64,000 bases of DNA from Paenibacillus endophyticus (lineage in GTDB: Bacteria > Bacillota > Bacilli > Paenibacillales > Paenibacillaceae), in contig NZ_JACHXW010000010.1 in NCBI RefSeq assembly GCF_014192395.1, positions 16,014 through 80,013 on the forward strand, given 5' to 3'. A program made the translations under genes and the position numbers. How positions within the stretch are numbered: the stretch's first letter is position 1; each line of letters opens with the position of its first letter. The notes beneath the pieces are model-generated. The model did not search any database, was not told the DNA's origin, and saw nothing but the letters and a program-made list of their open reading frames with translations. Positions 8,695 through 17,986 of this stretch are shown piece after piece.

Positions 8695-9057
8695 TTATTT
8701 GTACAACACTTTTTCTACGTTATACTTGGCTTTGAGCTTGTTCAAAATATAGGTTTCATATATTTCCCGTTCAACCGGATCTTCATTGATGCAAACCTCG
8801 ATTTTAGTCACTTCATCGCGGTAGTTTTTCATTACCGAAACCGTGTCCTCAAAATGCTTCTTGATTCTCGGTCTGAGCTTTCTCGCCTTTCCGACAAACA
8901 ACAGCTCGTCCTTGGCATTGTAAAACATAAAAAATCCGCCCTTATCCCGCGGGATTTGGATGAAATCCGTAAAGCCATAAATATGGCTTAGCTGCGGATT
9001 GCTTTGCTTCGTAATGGATACATCCGGCGTTGGAATTGTAATACTGATCACGGTCAC
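8695..9057 (-). CDS. Small GIY-YIG domain protein (UvrC-N-terminus-like)
   Basis: A 120-residue protein whose residues 38-115 match the GIY-YIG nuclease fold as found at the N-terminus of UvrC. The two short strands are GGFFMFYN (the GIY strand, residues 40-47) and LLFVGKARKLRPRIKKHF (the YIG strand, with F54-V-G56 replacing Y-I-G), and the conserved acidic helix is EREIYETYILNKLKAKYN. Whether it cuts DNA is uncertain because the aromatic positions of the motif are substituted. The start is GTG 9057, with a GAGG ribosome binding site 8 nt upstream. It stands alone, with no repair genes beside it. Confidence 0.8.
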   Translation of the reverse strand: MTVISITIPTPDVSITKQSNPQLSHIYGFTDFIQIPRDKGGFFMFYNAKDELLFVGKARKLRPRIKKHFEDTVSVMKNYRDEVTKIEVCINEDPVEREIYETYILNKLKAKYNVEKVLYK

Positions 9058-9135
9058 TCACGTCCTCATTCAATATAGGTCTAAAGCTTACCACATCATG
9101 CATGCGAAAACCATTCCGCAGGCTCATTTGATCGA

Positions 9136-9996
9136 TTAATCTGCGCGAGCCAGCTCAACCAGCACAATCTCCGGCCGGTTAAACAGCCGCTGTGGAATAA
9201 TGCTGTTGCCGAGCCCTCGGCTCACGATCATTGTAGAACCGCCAGCCGTATATTTGCCGCCGTCATACTTCGGCAGAAAGCCTTGTCCAGGCGCAACCAG
9301 GCCGCCAAGAAACGGCAACCGAACCTGCCCGCCGTGGGCATGGCCGGAAAAGGTCAAATCAAAGCGCTGCGACGCGTATTCCGCGAAGAGCTCAGGACGA
9401 TGAGACAATAGTATCGTATAGTGCGTTTGTGATTGGTCAACGTCCTCAAGCGCCACCGCAATATGCTGTTTGATTCGGCTAACGTCATCATAGGCTTCGT
9501 GGTTAAAGGTCGGATCATCCACGCCGACTATACGAATTTCCCCGTCTCCCAGCTTTATAGTCTCGCTCTCGTTGCGCATAACATGGACGCCAAGCTCCCG
9601 CAGCCCCTTGGCCAGCGCGGGGAATCTCGAGCCCCACTCATGGTTTCCCGTGACATAATACACAGGCGCGATTTCTGTCATTTTGCGCATGAGCATCAAG
9701 CTAACTTCAGTGTTGTACCGCTTGCTGTCGACCAAATCACCTGTCATTACTATAAGATCGGGCTTTAGCTTCTTTACCTTGCGCGTAATTGTGCTTTGGT
9801 CCTTGCCGAAGGACTTGCTGTGCAGGTCAGTCAGCTGAACGATGCGGTAAGATTCAAACCCGCCCGGCAGCTTATCAGAGCCAAGCCGATACTGCGTAAT
9901 GCCAATCGCGTTGTTCTCATAATAAAGAAACACAATGACTGCGGCAATCAGAATAGGCATAAGCACCAACAAACGTTTTTTGGTCATTCGCATCAC
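9136..9996 (-). CDS. Membrane-anchored metallophosphoesterase (YkuE-like)
   Basis: A 286-residue calcineurin-like phosphoesterase with one N-terminal membrane helix (residues 8-25). All metal-binding motifs are present: QLTDLHS (Asp57, His59), VMTGDLVDS (Asp87), VTGNHEWG (Asn118, His119), LLSHRPE and GHAHGGQVRLP. Family members cleave phosphodiester or pyrophosphate bonds at the membrane surface; the substrate is not determinable here. GTG 9996 or ATG 9993 is the start, with AAGGAG just upstream. Confidence 0.9.
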   Translation of the reverse strand: MMRMTKKRLLVLMPILIAAVIVFLYYENNAIGITQYRLGSDKLPGGFESYRIVQLTDLHSKSFGKDQSTITRKVKKLKPDLIVMTGDLVDSKRYNTEVSLMLMRKMTEIAPVYYVTGNHEWGSRFPALAKGLRELGVHVMRNESETIKLGDGEIRIVGVDDPTFNHEAYDDVSRIKQHIAVALEDVDQSQTHYTILLSHRPELFAEYASQRFDLTFSGHAHGGQVRLPFLGGLVAPGQGFLPKYDGGKYTAGGSTMIVSRGLGNSIIPQRLFNRPEIVLVELARAD

Positions 9997-10172
9997 TACC
10001 GAACTCCTTGCTTCTCAGCTATTCGCAGCTTTAATGATTTATCCAGCAAATCTTTCATGACATCAATAACTTAGCTATCCTATAGGATGAATGCGACTAA
10101 ACAAGCTTCTGTCCTCGACCATAACTCGATTTGCATGAGGGGTCAAACGCAGCGGTACAGCGGAAAATATCT

Positions 10173-11672
10173 CTACTTCGCCCGCTGCTTCGATACGCTC
10201 CACGACTGCCACCTGCCATGCCGCTCCGATTTTTCTTGAAGTTTCTCGATGACGGCGCCAAGCTGCTCGAGCTGCGGCTGTTCCGCTTGCAGCTTCCGCA
10301 GCGCCGGCACCGCGTCCGTCGACAACGTACTCAGATAAGCCATATCAATGCTGCCCGTACGTTCGTAACGATCACCGTTATTGGCGGCGATACGTGCGTC
10401 CAGGTTCATATAATTCATTATGACGAATGCAATGATGGTTACGCAAATATAAGCTTTGCCCATCGAGAAACGCTCTTTCCATATCCGTAGCATCGCAATA
10501 GCCAGCAGCACGCCTAAAAACAGCATAAAGCCATGAACGAGCAGTCTCGTCTGAGTGAAGCCGTAGGCTTCCTCATACAAGGACAGCCTGCTGTAAGCCG
10601 ACATTAGCATGATGATCGTACATCCAATCAGCACGGAAAGCGACAGCTTGCGCAGCCACTCCGCAGCGGCACTGCCGCGCCTAACCAAATGGAGCCCGCA
10701 CATCAGCAATATGATATTGATTAGAGAAACCATGATCAGCTCCGAGAAGCCTCTGCGCGCATACTCGGCATACGCGGAGCCTTCCGGCAGCATGCCGTTC
10801 GCCGCTCCGAACAAATACGAAAACTGGATGAAAACAAACAAGATATAAACCAGATTCATGCTAATCAGAAGCGTTCCAGCGGTGATTGGATCTATTTCAA
10901 TACGTCCGCTAGGTTTAAGCACCGCTGCTTGCGGGCTCACAGCCGCTGTCTCAGTCGTATCGATAGCTTTACTGAAAAGCAATCCCCATATATAGCAGAA
11001 TGCATAGAAGCTGAAAAAGGCCGCAACGATCAGGCGCCAAATCCCATTCCCCAGCGAAAACTTAGTCATGACGCCAGGAATCTCCAGCAGCCAAGACAAA
11101 AAGATCTCATCTGCCGAAGCCAGCAAAGCGATCACAACGATTAGAATCGGCGCCGCCAGCAGCAGTCCCATCATCATTCTGCCTAGCTTGCTCCTCGTCT
11201 TTTTCTCACCATCTTCTCTCCACCTGTCATTCAGGATGCTGAAGGGCATCTTAACAAACGCAAACGGCTTAATGAGTGCTAGAAACAACAGCTCCGTATA
11301 AAATATCCCTCTGTACCATGGCTTGACGCTGCTGCTGGTCAGAAGCACCGTTTGAGCAACAATCAAAGCGAATAAGGCGAATAGATTAAGCTGGCGGAAC
11401 AGCAAATTATTATACAGCGCATAAGTCAGTGTCAGCAAAATAATCGGAATAAACAGCAGCCAGCCTGAACGGACCTGCCCCTGCCATTTCTCAAAACCGC
11501 CCATTCGGCCTTTTATGGAAAAGAAAAACAAGCCGTAAAAGCCTCCAACGAATACGACAGCTGAAATGCCTGCGGGCGCTCCTACGAATAAATACTGGCT
11601 CATTAGACCGAACAAAAGGGCAAGAATCAGCATGTTATCATACTTTTTTTGCCATGGCGCCGGATCTCTCAT
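10173..11672 (-). CDS. DUF4173-type multi-pass membrane protein
   Basis: A 499-residue protein with roughly a dozen predicted membrane helices. The stretch FIQFSYLFGAANG...YAEYARRGFSELIMVSLIN is characteristic of the DUF4173 family, whose function is unknown. The C-terminal 80 residues are soluble and hydrophilic, with ALRKLQAEQPQLEQLGAVIEKLQEK likely helical or coiled-coil. A GGAGAG ribosome binding site lies upstream of ATG 11672. It appears to be a single-gene unit, divergent from the SgrR-like gene. Confidence 0.8.
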   Translation of the reverse strand: MRDPAPWQKKYDNMLILALLFGLMSQYLFVGAPAGISAVVFVGGFYGLFFFSIKGRMGGFEKWQGQVRSGWLLFIPIILLTLTYALYNNLLFRQLNLFALFALIVAQTVLLTSSSVKPWYRGIFYTELLFLALIKPFAFVKMPFSILNDRWREDGEKKTRSKLGRMMMGLLLAAPILIVVIALLASADEIFLSWLLEIPGVMTKFSLGNGIWRLIVAAFFSFYAFCYIWGLLFSKAIDTTETAAVSPQAAVLKPSGRIEIDPITAGTLLISMNLVYILFVFIQFSYLFGAANGMLPEGSAYAEYARRGFSELIMVSLINIILLMCGLHLVRRGSAAAEWLRKLSLSVLIGCTIIMLMSAYSRLSLYEEAYGFTQTRLLVHGFMLFLGVLLAIAMLRIWKERFSMGKAYICVTIIAFVIMNYMNLDARIAANNGDRYERTGSIDMAYLSTLSTDAVPALRKLQAEQPQLEQLGAVIEKLQEKSERHGRWQSWSVSKQRAK

Positions 11673-11796
11673 GTCACACTCTCCATCTTTAATCTTGATT
11701 TGTTAATTTCCTCCTTTTATTGTAACCTAGAAAACAAGAACAAAAAGTGTAAGTTATAACTGGATAATTTCATATTTTAACAAGGGAGTCTTTTGC

Positions 11797-13584
11797 ATGA
11801 AAATTCGCAGACATTATTTAACGATAAGACGTGCCTTTCCTAACATACAAGAGCATTCCCCCTTTGAAGTAACAACGCAAGAGCTTGCGAATTTGCTTGA
11901 TTGCACACATCGCAATATGGTACTTCTTCTAAAGCGCATGCAGCAGGAGGAGTGGCTGGTGTGGGAGCCAAAACGTGGGCGAGGCAATCGTTCCTCCCTC
12001 TCCTTCCTATTGAGCAAGGAACAGGTCGCGCTTCAGGAGGCTCAGGAGATGATGCAAAAGCAGGATCTGAACGCTGCGCTTGCGCTGCTCCAGCAGAATG
12101 AGGAATCTCCGCTCGTACGCGATAAGTTTCAGGAATGGCTTTCCGGGCAGTTCGGTTTTCATTCCGAGGTGCAGGGAAAGCGGCGTACCGATATTTTACG
12201 GTTTCCGCTGCCGCAGGCGATTTATTCATTAGACCCGGCAGCCATCCACTACACAGGCGAGTCGCATCTCGTCAATCAGCTCTATGATGGGCTCGTCCGC
12301 ATCGACCCGCGGGGCGAGCAGATCTTGCCGCAGCTGGCGCATGCGTGGGAAGTGGACGCCACACGTACGAGGTGGACCTTTTATTTGCGCAAGGGGGTAC
12401 TGTTCCACCATGGAAGAGAACTCGATTCCTCTGACGTCAAATATTCGCTTGAGCGGCTCAATCAGCTTGCGCCACTTGGTTTATACAGCTGGGTATACTC
12501 CGCTATCGTAGCCATGGATACGCCCGATGACACGACGATCCGCATTCAGCTGGCTGAGCCGAACGAAGCTTTTCTTGCATTTCTCACCACTAACCGCGCA
12601 TCCATCGTCCCGCAGGATGCCTGCACGGCTGCAGGCGAGCAATTCGGCAGCAAGCCGATTGGGACCGGGCCGTTCCGGCTTGCCGGCAACGAACAAGGCG
12701 TTTGGATTTTAGAAGCTTTTGCCGCTTATTTTCAAGGAAGGGCCTTTCTGGATCGGGTGGAGGTATGGACGGTTGCGGAGGAGGCGACGCGGGAGAATCA
12801 GGCTGAGCTGCAATCCTTCCAAATTATGCATAACGCGAGGCTCTCGGACATGGCAGCCGAACGCTGGCAGCAGGTTAGGCAATCCGGCATGACCTGCAAA
12901 TTCATTACGGTGAATGAGCAGAAGAAAGGTTTGCTCGCAAATCCGGCGATTATGGCCGCGGTGGATAAAGCGATTGAACGGAGCGAGCTGTTAAAGCTGT
13001 TGTCGGGAGACGTCATTGAGGGCGTGAACAGCTTCTGGCCGGATTTGGAGGAAAACCCGCTGCAGCAGCATGCCGAAGCGGATTTTGAAATGATTAAGCG
13101 CGAGCTGGCAAGCTCCGGCTATAGGGGCGAGAGCCTAGTGCTCGCTACTATTCCACAGTATGCAGCCGATGCCGAAATCATCAGGCAGGTATGTGAGCGA
13201 TCCGGCATTCCGCTGGATATCAGCCTTATTCCTGCCGAGCAGTTCAAAGGCTCCGCACGGATGTCAGCCGACCTGCTGCTTTTCGCCATCATGCTCGATG
13301 AGCACCGGGAGCTTAGGCTGATCGACCTGTACAAAAGCATGCAGCAGCATGCGCTGCCGGATGTTCATGATATGCTGGAGCAAAGCATTCGCGCCATTCT
13401 AAGCGAGACTGACCGCAGTCTGCGGACAAATAGGTTCATCGACATCGAGGATCGGCTCAAAGCAAGGCATAGTCTATTGTTCCTCTACCGAAAGCATTTG
13501 AAAACCGCCTTCCACCCTTCCGTACGCGGTATTTCTCTGGAATCGCTAGGCTGGGTTCGCTTCCGTGACATTTGGTTCACCTGA
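11797..13584 (+). CDS. SgrR-type regulator: HTH fused to a peptide/solute-binding domain
   Basis: A 595-residue protein. Residues 1-110 form the SgrR-like N-terminal winged helix (FEVTTQELANLLDCTHRNMVLLLKRM), and residues 140-560 are a family-5 extracellular-solute-binding domain (YSLDPAAIHYTGESHLVNQLYDGLVRIDP; FYLRKGVLFHHGRELDSSDVKYSLERL). There is no signal peptide, consistent with an intracellular sensor whose binding domain reads a sugar or peptide ligand. AAGGGAG precedes ATG 11797. In Paenibacillus and Bacillus such proteins often sit next to exporters they control; here the flanking genes are a DUF4173 protein and a germination operon, so the target is unclear. Confidence 0.88.
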   Translation: MKIRRHYLTIRRAFPNIQEHSPFEVTTQELANLLDCTHRNMVLLLKRMQQEEWLVWEPKRGRGNRSSLSFLLSKEQVALQEAQEMMQKQDLNAALALLQQNEESPLVRDKFQEWLSGQFGFHSEVQGKRRTDILRFPLPQAIYSLDPAAIHYTGESHLVNQLYDGLVRIDPRGEQILPQLAHAWEVDATRTRWTFYLRKGVLFHHGRELDSSDVKYSLERLNQLAPLGLYSWVYSAIVAMDTPDDTTIRIQLAEPNEAFLAFLTTNRASIVPQDACTAAGEQFGSKPIGTGPFRLAGNEQGVWILEAFAAYFQGRAFLDRVEVWTVAEEATRENQAELQSFQIMHNARLSDMAAERWQQVRQSGMTCKFITVNEQKKGLLANPAIMAAVDKAIERSELLKLLSGDVIEGVNSFWPDLEENPLQQHAEADFEMIKRELASSGYRGESLVLATIPQYAADAEIIRQVCERSGIPLDISLIPAEQFKGSARMSADLLLFAIMLDEHRELRLIDLYKSMQQHALPDVHDMLEQSIRAILSETDRSLRTNRFIDIEDRLKARHSLLFLYRKHLKTAFHPSVRGISLESLGWVRFRDIWFT

Positions 13585-13608
13585 AATCGAGGGAACAGAG
13601 CGGCCATT

Positions 13609-14700
13609 CTATGCGCTCGGCTTCTTAAACATGGAGATGATCAACAGCAGCAGAAGCGGCAGCACGAATGCCGTAAAAGACCAGACAGGGTGCACGGCCA
13701 TAACGACCCGTCCCCAATCCGTCGCGCTGTCCACGCTGACCAGCCCCATTAAAAAACCGATTAGTGCGAGCGGCATAACGAGTGCGCGGCTCTTGGCAAT
13801 CCCGAATAGCTGGCTGACAAACAGGTTGAGCACATAAAGCGTGATTGACGTTTTCATATAAGAGCCAAGAATGAGCGACATGCCGATAATCGACTCGATC
13901 CGCTGCACGATGTCCTCGAATTCAACAACACGCGCGAGCGAGAACAAAACATACGTCATTTCTCCCGCGAAGCTTCCAAATATCATTATGGAACAAACGG
14001 TAGAAATGCAAAGCACTATAATATTAATGCCAAGCGCGATCACCATCGTCTTAGGCAGCTTGCTTGCCGATCTATTATTCACAAATGGAAGCAGCATCGC
14101 GAATAAGAACACCTCTACATAGGGAAAGCCGAAGGTGAAATAGGCCCCGTGCAGCACTGGTTTAATGCCTTTCGGCATAATGGGGAGCAGCTGTGCAGGA
14201 TCGTAATCGGGTACGGCAATAACCAGAACCAAGATGATGCATCCTGTTATCAGAATCATTGTCAAGGTGAACATCCGGGCCATGACCTCCAAACCTGCGC
14301 ATACCGTAACTGCCGACACTGCAAAGATCAGAAAGTTAAACGCATAGATCGGTGTTTCCCTTAGCATGGAGCTCACCATAAACAGCCCGACATCGTTGAC
14401 GATGCCAGACTGCATTTGGAGCAAAAATGATATCGTAAACACGGAAAAAACAGCTGTGAGCGCTGATCCCATTAGCTGACGGCTATATTCCACGAACGTC
14501 ATTCCCGGATACCGTTTGTGCAAATAAAGAATGCCGGCCAAGATCAGAAAGCCAATCGCCCCCGAAATAAGCAAGGAGAGCCAAGCCCCATTGTTCGCCT
14601 TGCCGATGAGCGGGCCGGGGATATTAATAATCGAAGAGCCTGTCATAAACACAAAAAACAGTATTCCCATCTGGTAGGCGCTTACCGTCTGTTTATCCAT
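13609..14700 (-). CDS. Spore germination receptor B subunit (GerAB/GerKB family permease)
   Basis: A 363-residue amino-acid-permease-like protein with ten predicted membrane helices. The N-terminus (VSAYQMGILFFVFMTGSSIINIPG) and the YPGMTFVEYSRQLMG loop are typical of germination permeases of the APC fold, which bind the germinant in the inner spore membrane. AAGGAG precedes ATG 14700. It is the last gene of the leftward operon A-C-D-B and converges with the SgrR-like gene, 24 bp away. Expression in the forespore under sigma-G is expected for the family, but I could not identify a convincing sigma-G promoter. Confidence 0.92.
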   Translation of the reverse strand: MDKQTVSAYQMGILFFVFMTGSSIINIPGPLIGKANNGAWLSLLISGAIGFLILAGILYLHKRYPGMTFVEYSRQLMGSALTAVFSVFTISFLLQMQSGIVNDVGLFMVSSMLRETPIYAFNFLIFAVSAVTVCAGLEVMARMFTLTMILITGCIILVLVIAVPDYDPAQLLPIMPKGIKPVLHGAYFTFGFPYVEVFLFAMLLPFVNNRSASKLPKTMVIALGINIIVLCISTVCSIMIFGSFAGEMTYVLFSLARVVEFEDIVQRIESIIGMSLILGSYMKTSITLYVLNLFVSQLFGIAKSRALVMPLALIGFLMGLVSVDSATDWGRVVMAVHPVWSFTAFVLPLLLLLIISMFKKPSA

Positions 14701-14727
14701 GCTCCACTCCTTCTCCGCTGCCTGCGT

Positions 14728-14976
14728 CTAGGCATTCACATTTAAGTAATCATCTATTGCTTTGGCCAGATTCCCGAAAACAGGCATCATTAAATCCATA
14801 AAATCAAACCAATCCTTGTTTATAGCATAATCCAAGCCCATGTAAAGGCAAATAAAGCAAAGCACGGCATACAGCGCCTTCTCACGCTTCGTCATTTTTT
14901 TCATGGTCAGCCAGTCGTACAGCAGTATGCCGCCAAATGCAGCCAACAACACCATTATCCGCTCTGCCATGAACAC
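14728..14976 (-). CDS. Small two-helix protein, probable germination receptor D subunit
   Basis: 82 residues with two predicted membrane helices (about 5-23 and 34-51) separated by a basic loop KKMTKREK and ending in an acidic tail. It lies between the C- and B-subunit genes, 16 bp after the former. Several Bacillus germination operons encode a short two-helix D protein that modulates receptor activity; size, topology and position fit, but sequence alone cannot prove it. The likely start is GTG 14976, seven bases after AAGGAG; ATG 14970 is the alternative. Confidence 0.72.
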   Translation of the reverse strand: MFMAERIMVLLAAFGGILLYDWLTMKKMTKREKALYAVLCFICLYMGLDYAINKDWFDFMDLMMPVFGNLAKAIDDYLNVNA

Positions 14977-14992
14977 TTCTCATCTCCTTGGC

Positions 14993-16138
14993 TTAACCTG
15001 CCGGCTTACTCGATATCGTACCGCTTGTCACAAGCCGCAACTTCAACTTTATGTTAAATGTAATTTCGGAAAACCGTTCATCCCAGCCTTCTTTCAGCTG
15101 CTCCCATTTCCCGGGATTCGTGCGGTAGATTTTGTCCGCTACGCCAACGACGTCCATCTGGTTGGCTTGCAGAAACTTAATTGTACCGTTCAGCTGCTTT
15201 AATATTTCATCCTCTACCTTTTTAATGAATTCTTGTTCAATGACATGGGAGTTAATATTGGTGCATTTGAGCTCGCCGATTGCAATGTCGCCTTGCATCT
15301 CGGCGTTCACGGAAATTTGCTCGCCCTTGAAGACTGGCTTCGCCTTTACTTTAAGCGAGAGAACCTCAGCCGTTTCGTTCTCGCCATGCCCGCCTGGGCA
15401 CTTCACTTCGATCACGCCGGAGCGATAATCATTGCGGAGCATAAGCAGCCCTTCCACCTTGGAAGCAGGAATCACTACCTTCATTTTCCCTTTTTTCAGG
15501 AGCGCAAGACCGGCTGCCGAGAATATGTCTTTGGCATCTTTATCTTCATACACATAGGCAACCATGGCGTCGCCGCTTGCGCTCCTTAGCTGAAGCATCA
15601 AGTCCAGCAGCGTATTGTCTATCGTTTTGGCCGAAGTAATGTAGGAGGATTCCTTCGCCCGCAAAAATTGCTGCGCCGTAGTCTGTTCGATTAACGGCTT
15701 CTTCATAAACAGCTTGCCGGCATTTCCCTTAGCTATCATCAGCGATATGCTGCCTCTCGGCTCATGGTCCCGATAAAACAAATCAAGCAAATGGCCCAAA
15801 TTGTTCGACTTTGCCAGCTTTTCCCCGATTATAATGACACGAAGATGGCTCCATTGCGCTTTCCTGCCGAGGTGGATAGGGATGTCACGGATGGCTTCCA
15901 TCACCGATTGATCGTTCGTCTTAATATTGATGCTCGAGGCGTTCGTTGTGGCAGAAGAGATCGTCTGCGCGGATGAAGGCCGATAAATTTGCGTCAAAAT
16001 TTCAATATCGCCGTTCTCGCCTAGATCCAGCGCTACGCCCATGACGAAGCCGCGTTCGGTCAGTTCAAACTTGCTCCAGCAGCCGGAGAGCGGCAGCAGG
16101 CTGCAGAGCACAAAGAGGCAAAGCGTCCATTTCTTCAT
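14993..16138 (-). CDS. Spore germination receptor C subunit (Ger(x)C lipoprotein)
   Basis: A 381-residue lipoprotein. The signal peptide ends in the lipobox LSGC with Cys20 as the lipid-modified residue, followed by the family-typical WSKFELTERGFVMGVALD opening. The C-terminal part (INSHVIEQEFIKKVEDEILKQL ... GVADKIYRTNPGKWEQLKEGW) matches the GerC domain 3 helix and strand pattern. The C subunit is anchored on the outer face of the inner spore membrane and is needed for receptor assembly. The gene follows the A-subunit gene after 6 bp. Confidence 0.93.
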   Translation of the reverse strand: MKKWTLCLFVLCSLLPLSGCWSKFELTERGFVMGVALDLGENGDIEILTQIYRPSSAQTISSATTNASSINIKTNDQSVMEAIRDIPIHLGRKAQWSHLRVIIIGEKLAKSNNLGHLLDLFYRDHEPRGSISLMIAKGNAGKLFMKKPLIEQTTAQQFLRAKESSYITSAKTIDNTLLDLMLQLRSASGDAMVAYVYEDKDAKDIFSAAGLALLKKGKMKVVIPASKVEGLLMLRNDYRSGVIEVKCPGGHGENETAEVLSLKVKAKPVFKGEQISVNAEMQGDIAIGELKCTNINSHVIEQEFIKKVEDEILKQLNGTIKFLQANQMDVVGVADKIYRTNPGKWEQLKEGWDERFSEITFNIKLKLRLVTSGTISSKPAG

Positions 16139-16144
16139 CTGGGC

Positions 16145-17731
16145 TCATTCCTCGTTCTTTCCGTTAATTAGCTGTTTTTGCTTATGGAGATCCCGCGGAG
16201 AACGCAGCAGCGTCTTAAGCGACACTCTCATAACGACATCCCTGAGCTCCGTCAGTCGGAACGGCGCAAGCGGAGCAAGATACGGTTGACCGAGCGTGCG
16301 CAGCTTGCACAAATGCAGCAGGATGAGAATCAAACAGATCATCATGCCGAAGCCGCCTAGAATCGCCGCGCTCACCATTAACGGAAACCGCATAATCCGC
16401 AGCGAAATCGCAATGTTATACTGCGGGATTGCGAAGGACGCGATGCCGGTCAAGGCGACGACAATAACCATGATCGGCGAAGCAATACCTGCGCTGATCG
16501 CGGCATCACCTATGACCAGCGCCCCGACGATGCTGACAGCTGAGCCTACCGGCCGAGGCAGCCTAACGCCCGCCTCTCTCATCAGCTCGAAAAAAAACTC
16601 CATCAGCAGCGCTTCAAAAAAAGCGGGCAGCGGAATGCCCTCACGCGCATTGAGGATAGCCAGCAGCAGCACGGTCGGAATTAGCTCCGGATGAAAGGTT
16701 GACAGGGCTATGTATATACTTGGCAGCGTTAATGCAATGACAAAGGCAACGATGCGCAGCCATCGAACCATTGTCGATATCAGCGTTCGCTGATAATAAT
16801 CCTCGCTGGACTGAAAAAATTCAGTAAAGATGCCCGGGCATAATAAAATGCCGCCAGTACCTTGCGTAAGCACGGCAATTTTCCCGTCCAACAGTCCCGC
16901 TACTGCCATATCCGTCCGCTCCGTATACCGGTGCTGCGGAAAGGGGGAATACGTAGAGTCCTCGATTAGCTGCTCGATATAGGCCGTTTCGAGCACCTCT
17001 ACCTCCTTGACCTGCTCCATTCTTCTTTTAAACTCGGCCAGCAATTCACCGTCGACTCTACCCTCGATATAACCATAGACGATCGTCGTCTTGGTCTCTC
17101 CTCCGGCAGTAAGCATTTCCAGCTTGAACTTGGGCGATTTGAGGCGAAGGCGCAGCAAGCCGAGGTTCTTTTGAAGGTTTTCTACCGTACTCTCCCTAGG
17201 CCCTTGTACGACGGATTCATTAACGGATTCATTAACCTGCCGCGTCTCGACGGATTCCGCTTTGAAGCTGAGCGCCTTATCCCATTGATCGAATAAGATA
17301 ACCAGGCGGCCGTTTGATATCTCGTCGACGAGGATTTCCAAGTCATTGCAGACCGCTGCTTTTTTGGCCGATACCCCGTCATGCTCAAAAAATGCTTTTA
17401 TATCCTGCGGCGTAACGTCCATGCCCGGACCAATCTCATGTGTCGCGAGGTCCTGGAGCGAAATTTTCATATAATTCACCGTATCTTCTTGCACGAGTGA
17501 ATCGTAATACATCGAACACGCCTTATACATCAGTTCAGGGCCATAATTCCAATGCCTAAATACAATATCCGAGCTGTTGGAAAATATCGTTTCTAAAAAA
17601 GCCAAATTATGCTGCAGCTGTTCGGATATCGCTTTTTTCGGTTTGGCTGCCGGTTGATCCGTGCTCGTCTTAATCGTACCGCTTGATTCTGTCGAACCGG
17701 CTTGGGTTTGTCCCGAGGAACTGTTCGTCAT
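16145..17731 (-). CDS. Spore germination receptor A subunit (GerAA family)
   Basis: A 528-residue protein with a hydrophilic N-terminal half (two subdomains, starting with a Ser/Thr-rich tail) and a C-terminal half with five or so membrane helices. Family hallmarks include YTERTDMAVAGLLDGKIAVL, CPGIFTEFFQSSEDYY, FHPELIPTVLLLAILNAREG and GSAVSIVGALVIGDAAISAGI. A subunits assemble with B and C into the nutrient germinant receptor; recent work on GerA indicates that the A subunit forms an ion channel. It is the first gene of the operon; AAGGTGG precedes ATG 17731. The germinant cannot be predicted. Confidence 0.94.
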   Translation of the reverse strand: MTNSSSGQTQAGSTESSGTIKTSTDQPAAKPKKAISEQLQHNLAFLETIFSNSSDIVFRHWNYGPELMYKACSMYYDSLVQEDTVNYMKISLQDLATHEIGPGMDVTPQDIKAFFEHDGVSAKKAAVCNDLEILVDEISNGRLVILFDQWDKALSFKAESVETRQVNESVNESVVQGPRESTVENLQKNLGLLRLRLKSPKFKLEMLTAGGETKTTIVYGYIEGRVDGELLAEFKRRMEQVKEVEVLETAYIEQLIEDSTYSPFPQHRYTERTDMAVAGLLDGKIAVLTQGTGGILLCPGIFTEFFQSSEDYYQRTLISTMVRWLRIVAFVIALTLPSIYIALSTFHPELIPTVLLLAILNAREGIPLPAFFEALLMEFFFELMREAGVRLPRPVGSAVSIVGALVIGDAAISAGIASPIMVIVVALTGIASFAIPQYNIAISLRIMRFPLMVSAAILGGFGMMICLILILLHLCKLRTLGQPYLAPLAPFRLTELRDVVMRVSLKTLLRSPRDLHKQKQLINGKNEE

Positions 17732-17863
17732 GATGAAACCACCTTAATTCGATTAGTTCCATTATTCCCCTCCAACTGAGCGGTATACAGAATAAGCCTT
17801 CGATATGAAAAAGGAGCTGTCGCAAAGGAGTAGACTAACGTCTGTCAATCCGGTAAAAACGTG

Positions 17864-17910
17864 CAAAAAACCGGCAACACCACTACAAAAGTGGAGCTGT
17901 CGGTTCTTTT
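17864..17910 (-). terminator. Terminator after the methionine aminopeptidase gene
   Basis: A 14-bp stem with two mismatches (ACCGGCAACACCAC at 17870-17883 paired with GTGGAGCTGTCGGT at 17891-17904). The minus-strand tail is TTTTTT; TTCTTTT on the other side could also stop rightward transcripts. Confidence 0.8.
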
Positions 17911-17986
17911 CAAGCCTATATCAGTAATCAAGTGAGAACTTAAATATCCAAAACCGAAATTTGAGAAAGCCACTCCGCTTCATGCG

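Noticed and set aside
13585..13608. Terminator between the SgrR-like gene and the germination operon
   Set aside because: The 24-bp gap contains no hairpin that I can support.
17731..17830. Sigma-G promoter for the germination operon
   Set aside because: TGTATA with AATAATG 17 bp later was considered, but the -10 does not match the sigma-G pattern well enough to report.
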